Assembly (NCBI GenBank): GCA_051880495.1
Contig: JBJEOB010000031.1
Coordinates: 1-64,000 of the forward strand
DNA: 64,000 nucleotides
Direction of reading: 5' to 3'
Source of the DNA: MGBC120314 sp051880495
GTDB lineage: Bacteria; Bacillota; Clostridia; Lachnospirales; Lachnospiraceae
The notes below the pieces were generated by a model that ran no database searches, was not told where the DNA came from, and saw only the letters and a program-made list of their open reading frames with translations. This document shows positions 44,221 through 52,596 of this stretch, piece by piece. Within the stretch, counting starts at the first letter, position 1. Each line of letters begins with the position of its first letter. Both the position numbers and the translations under genes were made by a program.

Positions 44221-44685
44221 TCAAAGCTTAAATCCAGTGTATTAGTGTGCGTGCTTTCCATGTGGGCAAGTTTGGATACAGCGAATCTAAATTGGGGAAT
44301 ATATAAATTTGCCTTGTTTTATTATTCCGGTCTCATTAAATGTCAACAGCCAGGTGGTCTTGTCCGTTCGAAACACAGAATTCGTTTGCAAATGATTTCG
44401 TGTGTTTTCACAGGTGGCAGGAACATAATCTGCATGTGCTACTGAACTGTGTGAGCATAGCGAGTTTTCAGTAGCACATGCAAATAAAGATTGCGACGCC
44501 ACCTGTGTTAAAACACTAGAAACATTTGTCGAATCTGTGCCGAACGGACAAGGCCATCTGGCAGTCGACAGAAAATGAGACAGGAAAAGTAAGGCAAATT
44601 TAATATTCTCCCAATTATACGAATCCCTGTATATAACTTGTCCACATGGAAAGCAATACACGAATACACCCGTTTTAAGTTTTGA
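44221..44685. repeat. 465-bp imperfect foldback element
   Basis: The whole stretch is one large imperfect palindrome. The left arm and the reverse complement of the right arm share, in the same order, TCAAA-CTTAAA, GTGTATT-GTGT, GCTTTCCATGTGG-CAAGT, AAATTTGCCTT, GTCTCATT, CTTGTCCGTTCG, GTGTTTT-ACAGGTGGC and TGCATGTGCTACTGAA. The apex is a perfect 16-bp stem (44431-44446 with 44467-44482) and a 20-base loop. Reading frames inside it differ on the two strands and resemble nothing known, so I call no gene. It could be a foldback transposable element, a long hairpin RNA, or an old inverted duplication. This fills the leuS-hup gap. Confidence 0.85.
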
Positions 44686-44705
44686 GAGAGGTTAAAAAAA
44701 GCATA

Positions 44706-44738
44706 GAAAAAAGGGACTGTACATTGACAGTCCCTTTT
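44706..44738 (-). terminator. Terminator of the HU gene
   Basis: AAAAGGGACTGT (44709-44720) and ACAGTCCCTTTT (44727-44738) form a perfect 12-bp stem; on the minus strand it is followed by more T residues. Confidence 0.92.
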
Positions 44739-44764
44739 ATGTTGAATGAAATAAATTCAATCAA

Positions 44765-45040
44765 TTACTTGTTTACAGTGTCCTTTAATGCCTTACCAGC
44801 CTTGAACTTAGGTGCCTTAGATGCAGGAATCTTCATAGCCTTTCCTGTCTGTGGGTTCTTACCGGTTCTAGCAGCTCTCTTAGCAACTTCGAATGTACCG
44901 AAGCCAACTAACTGAACCTTTCCACCCTTTGCTAATTCAGCTGCAACAGCTTCTGTGAAAGCCTTTAAAGCCTTTTCAGAATCCTTCTTTGATAATTCAG
45001 CCTTTTCTGCAATAGCAGCAACTAATTCTGTCTTGTTCAT
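44765..45040 (-). CDS. hup: DNA-binding protein HU
   Basis: A 91-residue HU/IHF family protein that bends and compacts DNA. It begins MNKTELVAAIAEKAELSKKD, continues GGKVQLVGFGTFEVAKRAAR and has the DNA-contacting arm RTGKNPQTGKAMKIPASKAP. AAGGAGG upstream of ATG 45040 fixes the start; the longer in-frame start at 45085 is not supported. It has a near-consensus promoter and strong terminator, fitting a highly expressed single gene. Confidence 0.97.
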   Translation of the reverse strand: MNKTELVAAIAEKAELSKKDSEKALKAFTEAVAAELAKGGKVQLVGFGTFEVAKRAARTGKNPQTGKAMKIPASKAPKFKAGKALKDTVNK

Positions 45041-45099
45041 TGTAAAATTACCCTCCTTGAGTTTAAATACAAACTGCATTCGCAATTTGATATAGTACT

Positions 45100-45128
45100 T
45101 TTATACCACCTTAATTTGTTCTTGTCAA
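45100..45128 (-). promoter_or_regulatory. Promoter of the HU gene
   Basis: On the minus strand TTGACA (45128-45123), a 17-base spacer and TATAAA (45105-45100) form a strong vegetative promoter. Confidence 0.85.
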
Positions 45129-45159
45129 CAAAAAAGAGGAAAAAAGTGCCTTTTTTCAA

Positions 45160-47058
45160 CTATTCTGCAAGAATTTCCCATTTTTTATATAAATCTGACA
45201 GTATTTTTTCATATTCTACACGCGTATTGTGTAATTCGAGGAGCTTTGTGGCATTTGTGGCATTTTCAGGGTCTGCAAGCTCCAAATCAAGTTCTGCAAG
45301 CTTCTGTTCAAGATTTTCTATTTCAGTTTCAACTTTTTTTAATTCATTTTTCTGTTTCCTGAGTAGTGCCTGTTCCTCTTTGGATGATTTCCAGATTTGT
45401 TTCTGCTCGAAGTTATCACAACTTACAGGAGTTGTGTCATCTTTTACTCCGAGAATATCATACTTTTCAAGGTAGTAGTCGTAGTTGCCCTTAAAATCAG
45501 TTAGTTTTCTTCCCTTTAATTCAAGAATTCTTGTCGCGGTTGAATTGATGAAATAGCGGTCATGTGATACATAAAGCACGGTTCCTGCATAGCTGTTTAG
45601 TGCATTTTCAAGAATTTCCTTTGAAACCATATCGAGATGGTTCGTCGGCTCATCCAGAATGAGCAGGTTGGCGTTTGAGAGCATCAGCTTGGCAAGAGAC
45701 ACACGTCCCTTTTCGCCACCGCTTAATTCTGAAATTTTTTTAAATACGTCATCTCCGGTAAAGAGAAATGCCGCCAGAGTATTTCTTACCCTGGTGTTAT
45801 TCATGTCCGGGTATGTATCCTGTATTTCATCAAATAAAGTCTTGTCGTTATTAAGTACATGATGTTCCTGGTCGTAATATCCGATCATAACATTTGTACC
45901 AAGGCGGATTGTACCGCTGTCTGCTTCAATAAGGTTATTTATAAGCTTTAGAATTGTTGTTTTGCCCGTACCGTTTCCGCCAATAAGCGCAACTCTTTCG
46001 CCACGCTTTATTTCAAAGCTGATGTCGTCGAAAAGAACGTTGCTGCCAAATGATTTTTTAAGACCGTTTACCATAAGCACGTCATTTCCGCTTACTATCA
46101 TAGGCTCCAGCGTAAGATTCATGCTTGCATTTACCTCGGTCGGCTTCTCGATTCTTTCCATTTTATCAAGCAGCTTTTCACGGCTTTCGGCACGCTTTAT
46201 TGATTTCTCACGGTTGAACTGTTTTAATTTGTCAATTACGGCTTCCTGATGTTTGATTTCTGCCTGCTGCTTTAAATATTCGTTAAGACGTGCTTTGCGA
46301 AGAACTGCCTTCTTACCGGCATAATCAGTATAATTTCCAAGAAAAACAGTGCAGTTTCCCTGGTCGATTTCTATGATTTTGGTGACAATCCTGTCGAGAA
46401 AATATCTGTCATGTGCTACGATAAGAACAGCACCATCGTAATTCAGTAAGAATGTTTCAAGCCATCTTATCGAGTCCAGGTCAAGATGGTTGGTAGGCTC
46501 GTCCAACAAAATGATGTCAGGTTTTGTAAGCAGAAGTTTTCCTAAAGCGACGCGCGTTTTCTGACCGCCTGATAAGCTGTTTACCTTTTTGGAAAAGTCT
46601 TCCTCCGTAAAACCGAGACCTTTAAGAACTCCGGTAAGCTCGCTTTTGTATGCATAACCGTTTTCCTGTTCAAAACGATGACTTAAGTTGGAATATGTAT
46701 TCATCAGTTCGTCAAGCTTATCAGAGGATGCGGATGCCATCTGCGTTTCAAGTTCACGCAGACGGTGTTCCATCCGGATAATATTTTCTTTTACCGACAA
46801 AAGCTCGTCATAGATTGTGTTTTCTGAGTCATTATTCTGGTGCTGCGCCAGATAACCTATCGTTTTATCCTTTGCAAGAGTAACAATGCCGTCATCTGCA
46901 CTGACTTCACCCATAATTATTTTAAGAAGGGTGGATTTACCTGCACCGTTGATTCCGATAATAGCGGCCTTTTCCCTGTCTTCAACGTGGAAGGATACAT
47001 GCTTTAAAACCGGTGTGGCATCAAACTCCTTGCAAATATTGCTGCATGATAAAATCAT
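45160..47058 (-). CDS. ABC-F family ATPase (YdiF-like)
   Basis: A 632-residue soluble protein with two ABC domains and no membrane segment. Walker A motifs are GINGAGKST and GGNGTGKTT; signatures are NSLSGGQKTRVALGKLLLTK and SELSGGEKGRVSLAKLMLSN; Walker B segments are IILLDEPTNHLDLDS and LLILDEPTNHLDMVS. The linker between the domains is charged, and the C-terminus is a coiled coil (KQKNELKKVETEIENLEQKL). ABC-F proteins act on the ribosome, in translation or antibiotic resistance; this long form is close to Bacillus YdiF, suggesting a housekeeping rather than resistance role. GAGAGG precedes the start. Confidence 0.93.
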   Translation of the reverse strand: MILSCSNICKEFDATPVLKHVSFHVEDREKAAIIGINGAGKSTLLKIIMGEVSADDGIVTLAKDKTIGYLAQHQNNDSENTIYDELLSVKENIIRMEHRLRELETQMASASSDKLDELMNTYSNLSHRFEQENGYAYKSELTGVLKGLGFTEEDFSKKVNSLSGGQKTRVALGKLLLTKPDIILLDEPTNHLDLDSIRWLETFLLNYDGAVLIVAHDRYFLDRIVTKIIEIDQGNCTVFLGNYTDYAGKKAVLRKARLNEYLKQQAEIKHQEAVIDKLKQFNREKSIKRAESREKLLDKMERIEKPTEVNASMNLTLEPMIVSGNDVLMVNGLKKSFGSNVLFDDISFEIKRGERVALIGGNGTGKTTILKLINNLIEADSGTIRLGTNVMIGYYDQEHHVLNNDKTLFDEIQDTYPDMNNTRVRNTLAAFLFTGDDVFKKISELSGGEKGRVSLAKLMLSNANLLILDEPTNHLDMVSKEILENALNSYAGTVLYVSHDRYFINSTATRILELKGRKLTDFKGNYDYYLEKYDILGVKDDTTPVSCDNFEQKQIWKSSKEEQALLRKQKNELKKVETEIENLEQKLAELDLELADPENATNATKLLELHNTRVEYEKILSDLYKKWEILAE

Positions 47059-47085
47059 GTTATTTACCTCTCAAAAATTTTTTTT

Positions 47086-47137
47086 ATTATATCATGTGAG
47101 TATCATTTTGACAAACTGTATGGTTAGTGGGTATAAT
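47086..47137. promoter_or_regulatory. Overlapping divergent promoters of the ABC-F gene and metF
   Basis: Plus strand: TTGACA (47108-47113), an 18-base spacer, TATAAT (47132-47137), driving metF. Minus strand: TTGTCA (47114-47109), a 17-base spacer, TATAAT (47091-47086), driving the ABC-F gene. The two -35 boxes share the same bases, so the polymerases should compete. No SAM riboswitch or S-box fits in this gap. Confidence 0.75.
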
Positions 47138-47185
47138 AAATATAATTATGGTTTATTTTGGAATGGCGAAAGGCAGGATTTTTTA

Positions 47186-48052
47186 ATGAAGATAAACGAG
47201 ATGTTTAAAGAGGATAAAAATGTTTTTTCTTTTGAGGTTTTTCCACCGAAAAAAGACAGCCCGATAGAGGTGGTATATGATACATTGGAGCAGCTTTCAG
47301 AGCTTAAACCTGATTTTATAAGCGTTACTTACCGCGCGGCGGGCGATTTATCTGATACATCCACATGTGATATAGCTTCACTTATAAAGAATAAATACAA
47401 AGTTGAATCTGTGGCACATTTAACATGTGTTAATTCTTCAAAGGAATCTGTATCGCATATACTTGAACAGTTTAAGAAGAATAATATTGAAAATATACTT
47501 GCATTACGAGGTGACCTTATTCCTGATAAAGAACCATTAAAACAATTTTCGTATGCAAGCGACCTCGTGTCGTTTATCATGGAACATGGTGATTTCGGCA
47601 TTTCGGGTGCATGTTATCCGGAAGGACATGAGAATTCACAGACACTCGTTGATGACATATTAAATCTTAAAAAGAAGGTTGATGCGGGTGCATCGCATTT
47701 AATAACACAGTTGTTTTTTGATAATAAGGTAATGTATGATTTTATGGAAAAAATTAAACTTGCCGGAATTAATGTACCTGTTGAGGCGGGAATAATGCCT
47801 GTGTGCAATGTAAGCCAGATTAAGAGAATGATTTCAATGTGCGGTGCTTCGGTTCCTGCAAAGCTTGCGAGAATAATGCAGAAATATGGCGATAATCCTG
47901 ATGATATGAGAGAAGCAGGCATTGAATATGCGACAGAACAGATTATAGAACTGCTTAACAGGGGAGTCGCAGGGATTCATTTATATACAATGAATAATGC
48001 GTATGTTGCAAGGAAGATTTCACAAAATCTTAAACCATATTTAAAAAGGTAA
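47186..48052 (+). CDS. metF: Methylenetetrahydrofolate reductase
   Basis: MetF (288 residues) reduces methylenetetrahydrofolate to methyltetrahydrofolate, the methyl donor for MetH. The TIM barrel shows FSFEVFPPKKDSPIEVVYDT, FISVTYRAAGDLSDTSTC, ILALRGDLIPDKEPL, ASHLITQLFFDNKVMYDFME and GIMPVCNVSQIKRM. The start is ATG 47186 after AGGCAGGA; the reading frame is open much further upstream but that part lies over the promoter and the divergent ABC-F gene. The MetH reactivation gene follows after two bases. Confidence 0.95.
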   Translation: MKINEMFKEDKNVFSFEVFPPKKDSPIEVVYDTLEQLSELKPDFISVTYRAAGDLSDTSTCDIASLIKNKYKVESVAHLTCVNSSKESVSHILEQFKKNNIENILALRGDLIPDKEPLKQFSYASDLVSFIMEHGDFGISGACYPEGHENSQTLVDDILNLKKKVDAGASHLITQLFFDNKVMYDFMEKIKLAGINVPVEAGIMPVCNVSQIKRMISMCGASVPAKLARIMQKYGDNPDDMREAGIEYATEQIIELLNRGVAGIHLYTMNNAYVARKISQNLKPYLKR

Positions 48053-48054
48053 TA

Positions 48055-48738
48055 ATGATGGAAGAGATAGTTATTAAGGAATTAAATCTGCATGAGGCAT
48101 TGCGGTATATGGGGCAGCCCATGGAGGAGTGCGATGACCGTATTCTTGATAAAGTCAGGGAAAGTGAGGAAAAACTGTTAAAGGCTGTTCGTCCAAGGTA
48201 TGTATATCAGTGTTTTGATATAGAAGAGCGTGAGGACGGAATCGGCTTTGGCGGCACGTCACTTATTTTAAGGGGAAATGATATAAGAAATCATTTAAAA
48301 GGCTGCAGTAAGGCAATACTGTTTTGTGCCACGCTGTCATCGGAGGTAGACAGGCTTATCCGTGTGGCAGAGATTAATGATATGCTTGAGGCACTGGCAC
48401 TTGATTGTCTGGCAAGTACCGCTATTGAGCAGTTGTGCGATAAGCTGGAGCTTCGTTTAAAAGAGGAATTTGCCGAATACAATATGACCTGGCGTTATGG
48501 AATAGGCTACGGCGATCTTTCAATTTCAAGCCAGAAGGAATTCGTAAAGGTTCTTAATGCATCAAAGCTTATAGGATTAAATGTAACCGACAGTTATATT
48601 CTTACACCAAGAAAATCAGTTACGGCAATTATCGGATTGTCGAAGGACAAAATAGAACAGTCAAAAAGAGGATGCGCATCATGCAATCTTAAGGGAAACT
48701 GTGCATACAGAAAGAAAGGTAGTCACTGCAATGTTTAA
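48055..48738 (+). CDS. Stand-alone MetH reactivation-domain protein
   Basis: A 227-residue protein resembling the C-terminal AdoMet-binding activation domain of B12-dependent methionine synthase (ALALDCLASTAIEQLCDKLE, YGIGYGDLSISSQKEFVKVL, YILTPRKSVTAIIGLSKDK). It would re-methylate oxidised cobalamin on MetH. The C-terminus has a cysteine cluster, GCASCNLKGNCAYRKKGSHC, possibly binding an iron-sulfur cluster. It starts at ATG 48055 or 48058 and overlaps the start of metH by 8 bases, giving a metF, activation domain, metH operon in which the domain missing from MetH is supplied in trans. Confidence 0.88.
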   Translation: MMEEIVIKELNLHEALRYMGQPMEECDDRILDKVRESEEKLLKAVRPRYVYQCFDIEEREDGIGFGGTSLILRGNDIRNHLKGCSKAILFCATLSSEVDRLIRVAEINDMLEALALDCLASTAIEQLCDKLELRLKEEFAEYNMTWRYGIGYGDLSISSQKEFVKVLNASKLIGLNVTDSYILTPRKSVTAIIGLSKDKIEQSKRGCASCNLKGNCAYRKKGSHCNV

Positions 48739-51106
48739 AGATTTATTAAAAAAAGAATTTGTTATTTTGGACGGCGGAATGGGAACAATGCTCCAGAAAG
48801 CCGGAATGGCCATGGGAGAAACACCTGAATTACTGGGTATAACCGCCCCGGACCTTATTATTGACATTCACAGACAGTACATTAATGCCGGTTCAGATAT
48901 TGTCTATGCCAATACATTTGGCGCTAACAGATACAAGCTTGAACATTGCAATAAGTCAGTGGAAGAAATAGTTACAGCCGCAGTTGCCAATGCCAAAAAG
49001 GCGTGTGAGGGAACGGGAGCACTTGTTGCGCTTGATATCGGACCGATTGGACAGCTCCTTGAACCGACAGGTTACCTTTCGTTTGATGAGGCCTACGACA
49101 TTTTTAGGGAAATAATTATTGCCGGTAAGGATGCCGACCTTATTGTTTTTGAAACAATGACAGATCTTATGGAGGTTAAGGCGGGCGTTCTTGCTGCAAA
49201 GGAAAACAGTAATCTTCCTATAATGTGTACTATGACATTTGAACAGAACGGCCGTACATTTACAGGCTGCAGTGTATCTGCAATGGCACTGACACTTACG
49301 GGCCTTTCGGTAGACGCAATCGGTATCAACTGTTCTCTGGGACCTAAGGAATTATTGCCGGTTGTTAAGGAACTTTCAGAATGGACGAACCTTCCTATTG
49401 TTGTTAAACCTAACGCAGGTCTTCCTGACCCTGTGACTAACACTTATAATGTTATGCCGGATGAATTTGCACAGTGCGTTAAGGAAATGCTTGCGTATGG
49501 CGTAAAAATTCTTGGAGGATGCTGCGGAACCAATCCGGATTATATAAAGGCACTTTCTGACATGCTTCACAATGAAAAGCATGTTGAGACAAAGAAAACC
49601 ATCCCTGCTGCCGTATGCTCGGCAACCAATACGGTTGTCATCAATCAGCCGAGGATAATAGGCGAGAGGATTAATCCTACGGGAAAGAAGCTTTTTAAAG
49701 AGGCTTTGTTAAACCATGACATGGATTATATTCTCAATCAGGCATTGGAACAGGTTAACGGCGGTGCAGATATTCTTGATGTCAACGTCGGCCTTCCGGG
49801 AATTGATGAGAAGCAGATGATGATTGAGACGGTGAAGGCACTGCAGGGTGTTGTTGACGTGCCGCTTCAGATTGACTCGACAATTCCTGAGGTCATAGAG
49901 GCAGGACTCAGGGTTTATAACGGAAAGGCAATCGTGAATTCCGTAAACGGTGAGGAAAAGTCACTTAGCACTGTTCTTCCGCTTGTTAAGAAGTATGGAG
50001 CATGCGTGGTAGGCCTTACTCTTGATGAGCGAGGCATTTCCAAATCGGCTGACGTACGTTTTGAAATTGCAAAGAAAATAATGGAGCGCGCCATTGAATA
50101 TGGCATTCCAAAGGAAAATATATTTATTGACTGTCTTACACTTACGGCTTCTGCAGAGCAGGAATGTGTTATGGAAACACTTAAGGCACTTAAGCGTGTC
50201 AAGGATGAACTGGGACTTAAGACGGTGCTTGGAGTTTCAAATATTTCATTTGGTCTTCCAAACAGAGAGCTTATTAACCATAATTTCCTCACTATGGCAT
50301 TGACCCACGGACTTGATCTTCCGATAATCAATCCTAATGTAGCGTCAATGACCGGTGCTGTCCGTGCATACAAACTGCTTACTGCTATTGATAAGGATTC
50401 AATGGAATATATTGCTGCGTTTAACGCACAGAAAGCTGCGGGCGAAACACAGGATAATTTGTCAAAAGATACCGGGGCTTCAAAACAGCCTGATCTCATT
50501 CAGGCGGTAGAATCAGGACTTAAGAATGAGGGTGCAAAGATTACGCAGGAACTTCTTAAGACCATGGACCCGATGGAAATAATAAATGAAATGCTTATAC
50601 CGGCACTTGATAAAACGGGCGAACAGTTTGAAAAGGGTAAGATTTTCCTGCCTCAGCTTATTCTGTCTGCACAGGTGGCACAGGCGGCATTTGATGTCAT
50701 CAAAAAACACATGGTGTCATCTGATAATAAGCAGGTAAGCAAGGGAACAATCGTTATTGCAACGGTTAAGGGCGATATTCATGACATAGGAAAAAATATC
50801 GTGAAGGTTCTTCTTGAAAATTACGGATATAATGTTATTGATTTGGGCAAGGATGTTGATTATCAGGCCGTTGTTGACAGCGTAAGGGAAAATAATGCCA
50901 AGCTTGTCGGTCTGTCTGCGCTCATGACAACGACGCTTGTATCTATGGACAAGACAATACAGCTTCTTCGTGAAAATAATCTTGACTGCAAGGTAATGGT
51001 CGGAGGCGCAGTCCTTACACCTGAATATGCCAAGCAGATTGGAGCGGACTTTTATGTAAAAGATGCAAAAGAATCAATTGATGTGGCGAAGAAGGTATTA
51101 GAATAA
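48731..51106 (+). CDS. metH: Cobalamin-dependent methionine synthase, without activation domain
   Basis: A 791-residue MetH. The homocysteine domain (VILDGGMGTMLQKAG onward) has zinc ligands in INCSLGPKEL and GGCCGTNPDYI. The pterin domain contains RIIGERINPTGKKLFKEALL and DILDVNVGLPGIDEKQM. The cobalamin cap and B12 domain contain the His-on motif VKGDIHDIGKNIVKVLLENY. E. coli MetH is about 1,230 residues; this one stops after the B12 domain and the activation domain is encoded by the preceding gene. The start ATG 48731 overlaps that gene. Confidence 0.95.
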   Translation: MFKDLLKKEFVILDGGMGTMLQKAGMAMGETPELLGITAPDLIIDIHRQYINAGSDIVYANTFGANRYKLEHCNKSVEEIVTAAVANAKKACEGTGALVALDIGPIGQLLEPTGYLSFDEAYDIFREIIIAGKDADLIVFETMTDLMEVKAGVLAAKENSNLPIMCTMTFEQNGRTFTGCSVSAMALTLTGLSVDAIGINCSLGPKELLPVVKELSEWTNLPIVVKPNAGLPDPVTNTYNVMPDEFAQCVKEMLAYGVKILGGCCGTNPDYIKALSDMLHNEKHVETKKTIPAAVCSATNTVVINQPRIIGERINPTGKKLFKEALLNHDMDYILNQALEQVNGGADILDVNVGLPGIDEKQMMIETVKALQGVVDVPLQIDSTIPEVIEAGLRVYNGKAIVNSVNGEEKSLSTVLPLVKKYGACVVGLTLDERGISKSADVRFEIAKKIMERAIEYGIPKENIFIDCLTLTASAEQECVMETLKALKRVKDELGLKTVLGVSNISFGLPNRELINHNFLTMALTHGLDLPIINPNVASMTGAVRAYKLLTAIDKDSMEYIAAFNAQKAAGETQDNLSKDTGASKQPDLIQAVESGLKNEGAKITQELLKTMDPMEIINEMLIPALDKTGEQFEKGKIFLPQLILSAQVAQAAFDVIKKHMVSSDNKQVSKGTIVIATVKGDIHDIGKNIVKVLLENYGYNVIDLGKDVDYQAVVDSVRENNAKLVGLSALMTTTLVSMDKTIQLLRENNLDCKVMVGGAVLTPEYAKQIGADFYVKDAKESIDVAKKVLE

Positions 51107-51108
51107 AG

Positions 51109-51147
51109 CTTTTGAACTTTTGAACTTTTGACATTTTAACTTTTGAC
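51109..51147 (+). repeat. Short tandem repeat CTTTTGAA/C before rex
   Basis: Five units of about 8 bases: CTTTTGAA, CTTTTGAA, CTTTTGAC, ATTTTAA and CTTTTGAC. They directly follow the metH stop and precede the rex promoter. No terminator hairpin is visible in the gap. Confidence 0.7.
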
Positions 51148-51159
51148 ACTGATATCACG

Positions 51160-51188
51160 TTGACATTTTTTTGACAAAAATATATAAT
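51160..51188 (+). promoter_or_regulatory. Promoter of rex
   Basis: TTGACA (51160-51165), a 17-base spacer and TATAAT (51183-51188): an exact consensus. No clear Rex operator palindrome overlaps it. Confidence 0.85.
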
Positions 51189-51249
51189 TAATGTATTAAG
51201 TTTTTATAAAGCGGTTATCAGATAGACAGAATATGGAAGGTGAGTTGCA

Positions 51250-51888
51250 GTGGAAGAGAAACATATATCCAGTGCGGTAATCAGAAGATTACCAAGATAC
51301 TACAGATATTTAGGTGAATTATTGGCAAGCGGAGTTGAGCGCATTTCTTCAAATGAATTGAGCGAGAGAATGAAGGTTACGGCATCTCAGATTCGTCAGG
51401 ATTTGAATAATTTTGGCGGATTTGGACAGCAGGGATACGGATATAATGTTGCATATCTTCATTCGGAGATTGCCAAGATTCTCGGTATTGACACTTTGCA
51501 TACCATGGTTATTGTCGGAGCGGGTAATCTCGGACAGGCGATTGCCGGTTATGCTGATTTTGAGAAGAGCGGATTTATTGTCAAGGGTATTTTTGATATC
51601 AATCCGGAACTTACGGGACATTCAATTCGCGGAATAAATGTACGAATGATATATGAGATGGAGGATTTTGTAAGGGATAACAATATTGAGATTGCAGCGC
51701 TTACAATACCTAAGGAGAGTGCGGTCGAAGTTGCCAATATACTTGCACGTGCAGGAATTAAGGCAATCTGGAATTTTGCACATACAGATTTAAGTCTCCC
51801 GAAGGATATTATAGTTGAGAATGTTCATTTATCTGAAAGCCTCATGCGTCTGTCATACAATATTGTAAGCAGCAAGCCTAAGAAATAA
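51250..51888 (+). CDS. rex: Redox-sensing transcriptional repressor Rex
   Basis: Rex (212 residues) represses fermentation and respiration genes and releases DNA when NADH rises. The N-terminal winged helix is seen in AVIRRLPRYYRYLGELLASG and MKVTASQIRQDLNNFGGFGQ, and the NAD(H)-binding Rossmann domain in TMVIVGAGNLGQAIAGYADF. The start is GTG 51250 behind GGAAGGTGA. The alcohol/aldehyde dehydrogenase operon in this window is a plausible target, although I did not identify a Rex site there. It is followed by an unknown coiled-coil gene, 18 bases away. Confidence 0.96.
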   Translation: MEEKHISSAVIRRLPRYYRYLGELLASGVERISSNELSERMKVTASQIRQDLNNFGGFGQQGYGYNVAYLHSEIAKILGIDTLHTMVIVGAGNLGQAIAGYADFEKSGFIVKGIFDINPELTGHSIRGINVRMIYEMEDFVRDNNIEIAALTIPKESAVEVANILARAGIKAIWNFAHTDLSLPKDIIVENVHLSESLMRLSYNIVSSKPKK

Positions 51889-51906
51889 CAAAGAGGGTGA
51901 TATATT

Positions 51907-52515
51907 ATGTCAGATTTTTCAATTGAAGTTATTGAAGAAAATCTTTCAAAGATGAACGTACCAATTCTTACATTGGATGAGAGATATAATATAGTTATGC
52001 CTGATAAGGATAAAACACCGCAGATACGTAAGCTTGAAGCCAAAGTCAATGCCTTGTTAAAAAAACAGGGTAAAATCACTAACGACATCAAAGAGGTCAA
52101 AAAAATCAAAGCGAGACTCTTAAGTGAAGTAGTGGAGAATATGGATGATTCAGGTGACGGCTCAGAGCGTCAGAAGAAAATGGATAAGACACAGAAGCTT
52201 ATCTCTGAAGCCAAGCAGAAGCTTGAAGAGTTAGAAGATTCGGAGCTTGAGATTCCAAAGGAAATCAAACAGGCTAATCAGGAGCTTTTGCTTGAATTTA
52301 TACAGACGTGTTACGGACGGCTTAATACGAACAGGGAGGATATTGAACTCCTTAACAAGTGGATTAATAATACACGTATTGAGTTGAAGAAAAAGCTTGT
52401 AATCAAGCAGGAAAAGGAATTAAAAAACAACGATATTTATACATATATGCATGACCTTTTGGGACCTGATTTAATCCAGATGTTTGATGAGGCGGATGCG
52501 CAGAATAATGAATAA
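51907..52515 (+). CDS. Uncharacterised coiled-coil protein downstream of rex
   Basis: A 202-residue, highly charged, soluble protein that I do not recognise. Predicted coiled coil covers about residues 38-60 (RKLEAKVNALLKKQGKITND) and 85-115 (KTQKLISEAKQKLEELEDSE). The C-terminal half is helical with a conserved-looking QELLLEFIQTCYGRLNTNRE and ends in an acidic tail. AAGAGGGTG precedes the ATG. It shares the rex transcript, which ends at a terminator just downstream. Confidence 0.75.
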   Translation: MSDFSIEVIEENLSKMNVPILTLDERYNIVMPDKDKTPQIRKLEAKVNALLKKQGKITNDIKEVKKIKARLLSEVVENMDDSGDGSERQKKMDKTQKLISEAKQKLEELEDSELEIPKEIKQANQELLLEFIQTCYGRLNTNREDIELLNKWINNTRIELKKKLVIKQEKELKNNDIYTYMHDLLGPDLIQMFDEADAQNNE

Positions 52516-52526
52516 AATAATTATTG

Positions 52527-52571
52527 GGACTGTGACCATGCAGCAGGCTGGATGGTGTATCAGTCCTTTTT
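52527..52571 (+). terminator. Terminator of the rex operon
   Basis: GGACTG (52527-52532) pairs with CAGTCC (52561-52566), with an inner ACCAT/ATGGT stem, followed by TTTTT. Confidence 0.82.
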
Positions 52572-52596
52572 GTATAGGATTATGGGAGGCTTTTAG

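Noticed and set aside
44287..44661. A 124-codon reading frame on the minus strand and a 66-codon one on the plus strand inside the foldback element
   Set aside because: They lie in opposite arms of a palindrome, have no ribosome binding site, and the proteins resemble nothing known.
46886..47185. Long N-terminal extension of MetF
   Set aside because: It lies over the antisense ABC-F gene and the metF promoter; MetF homology begins at 47186.
47059..47185. SAM or cobalamin riboswitch before metF
   Set aside because: After the promoter there are fewer than 50 leader bases and no conserved riboswitch core.
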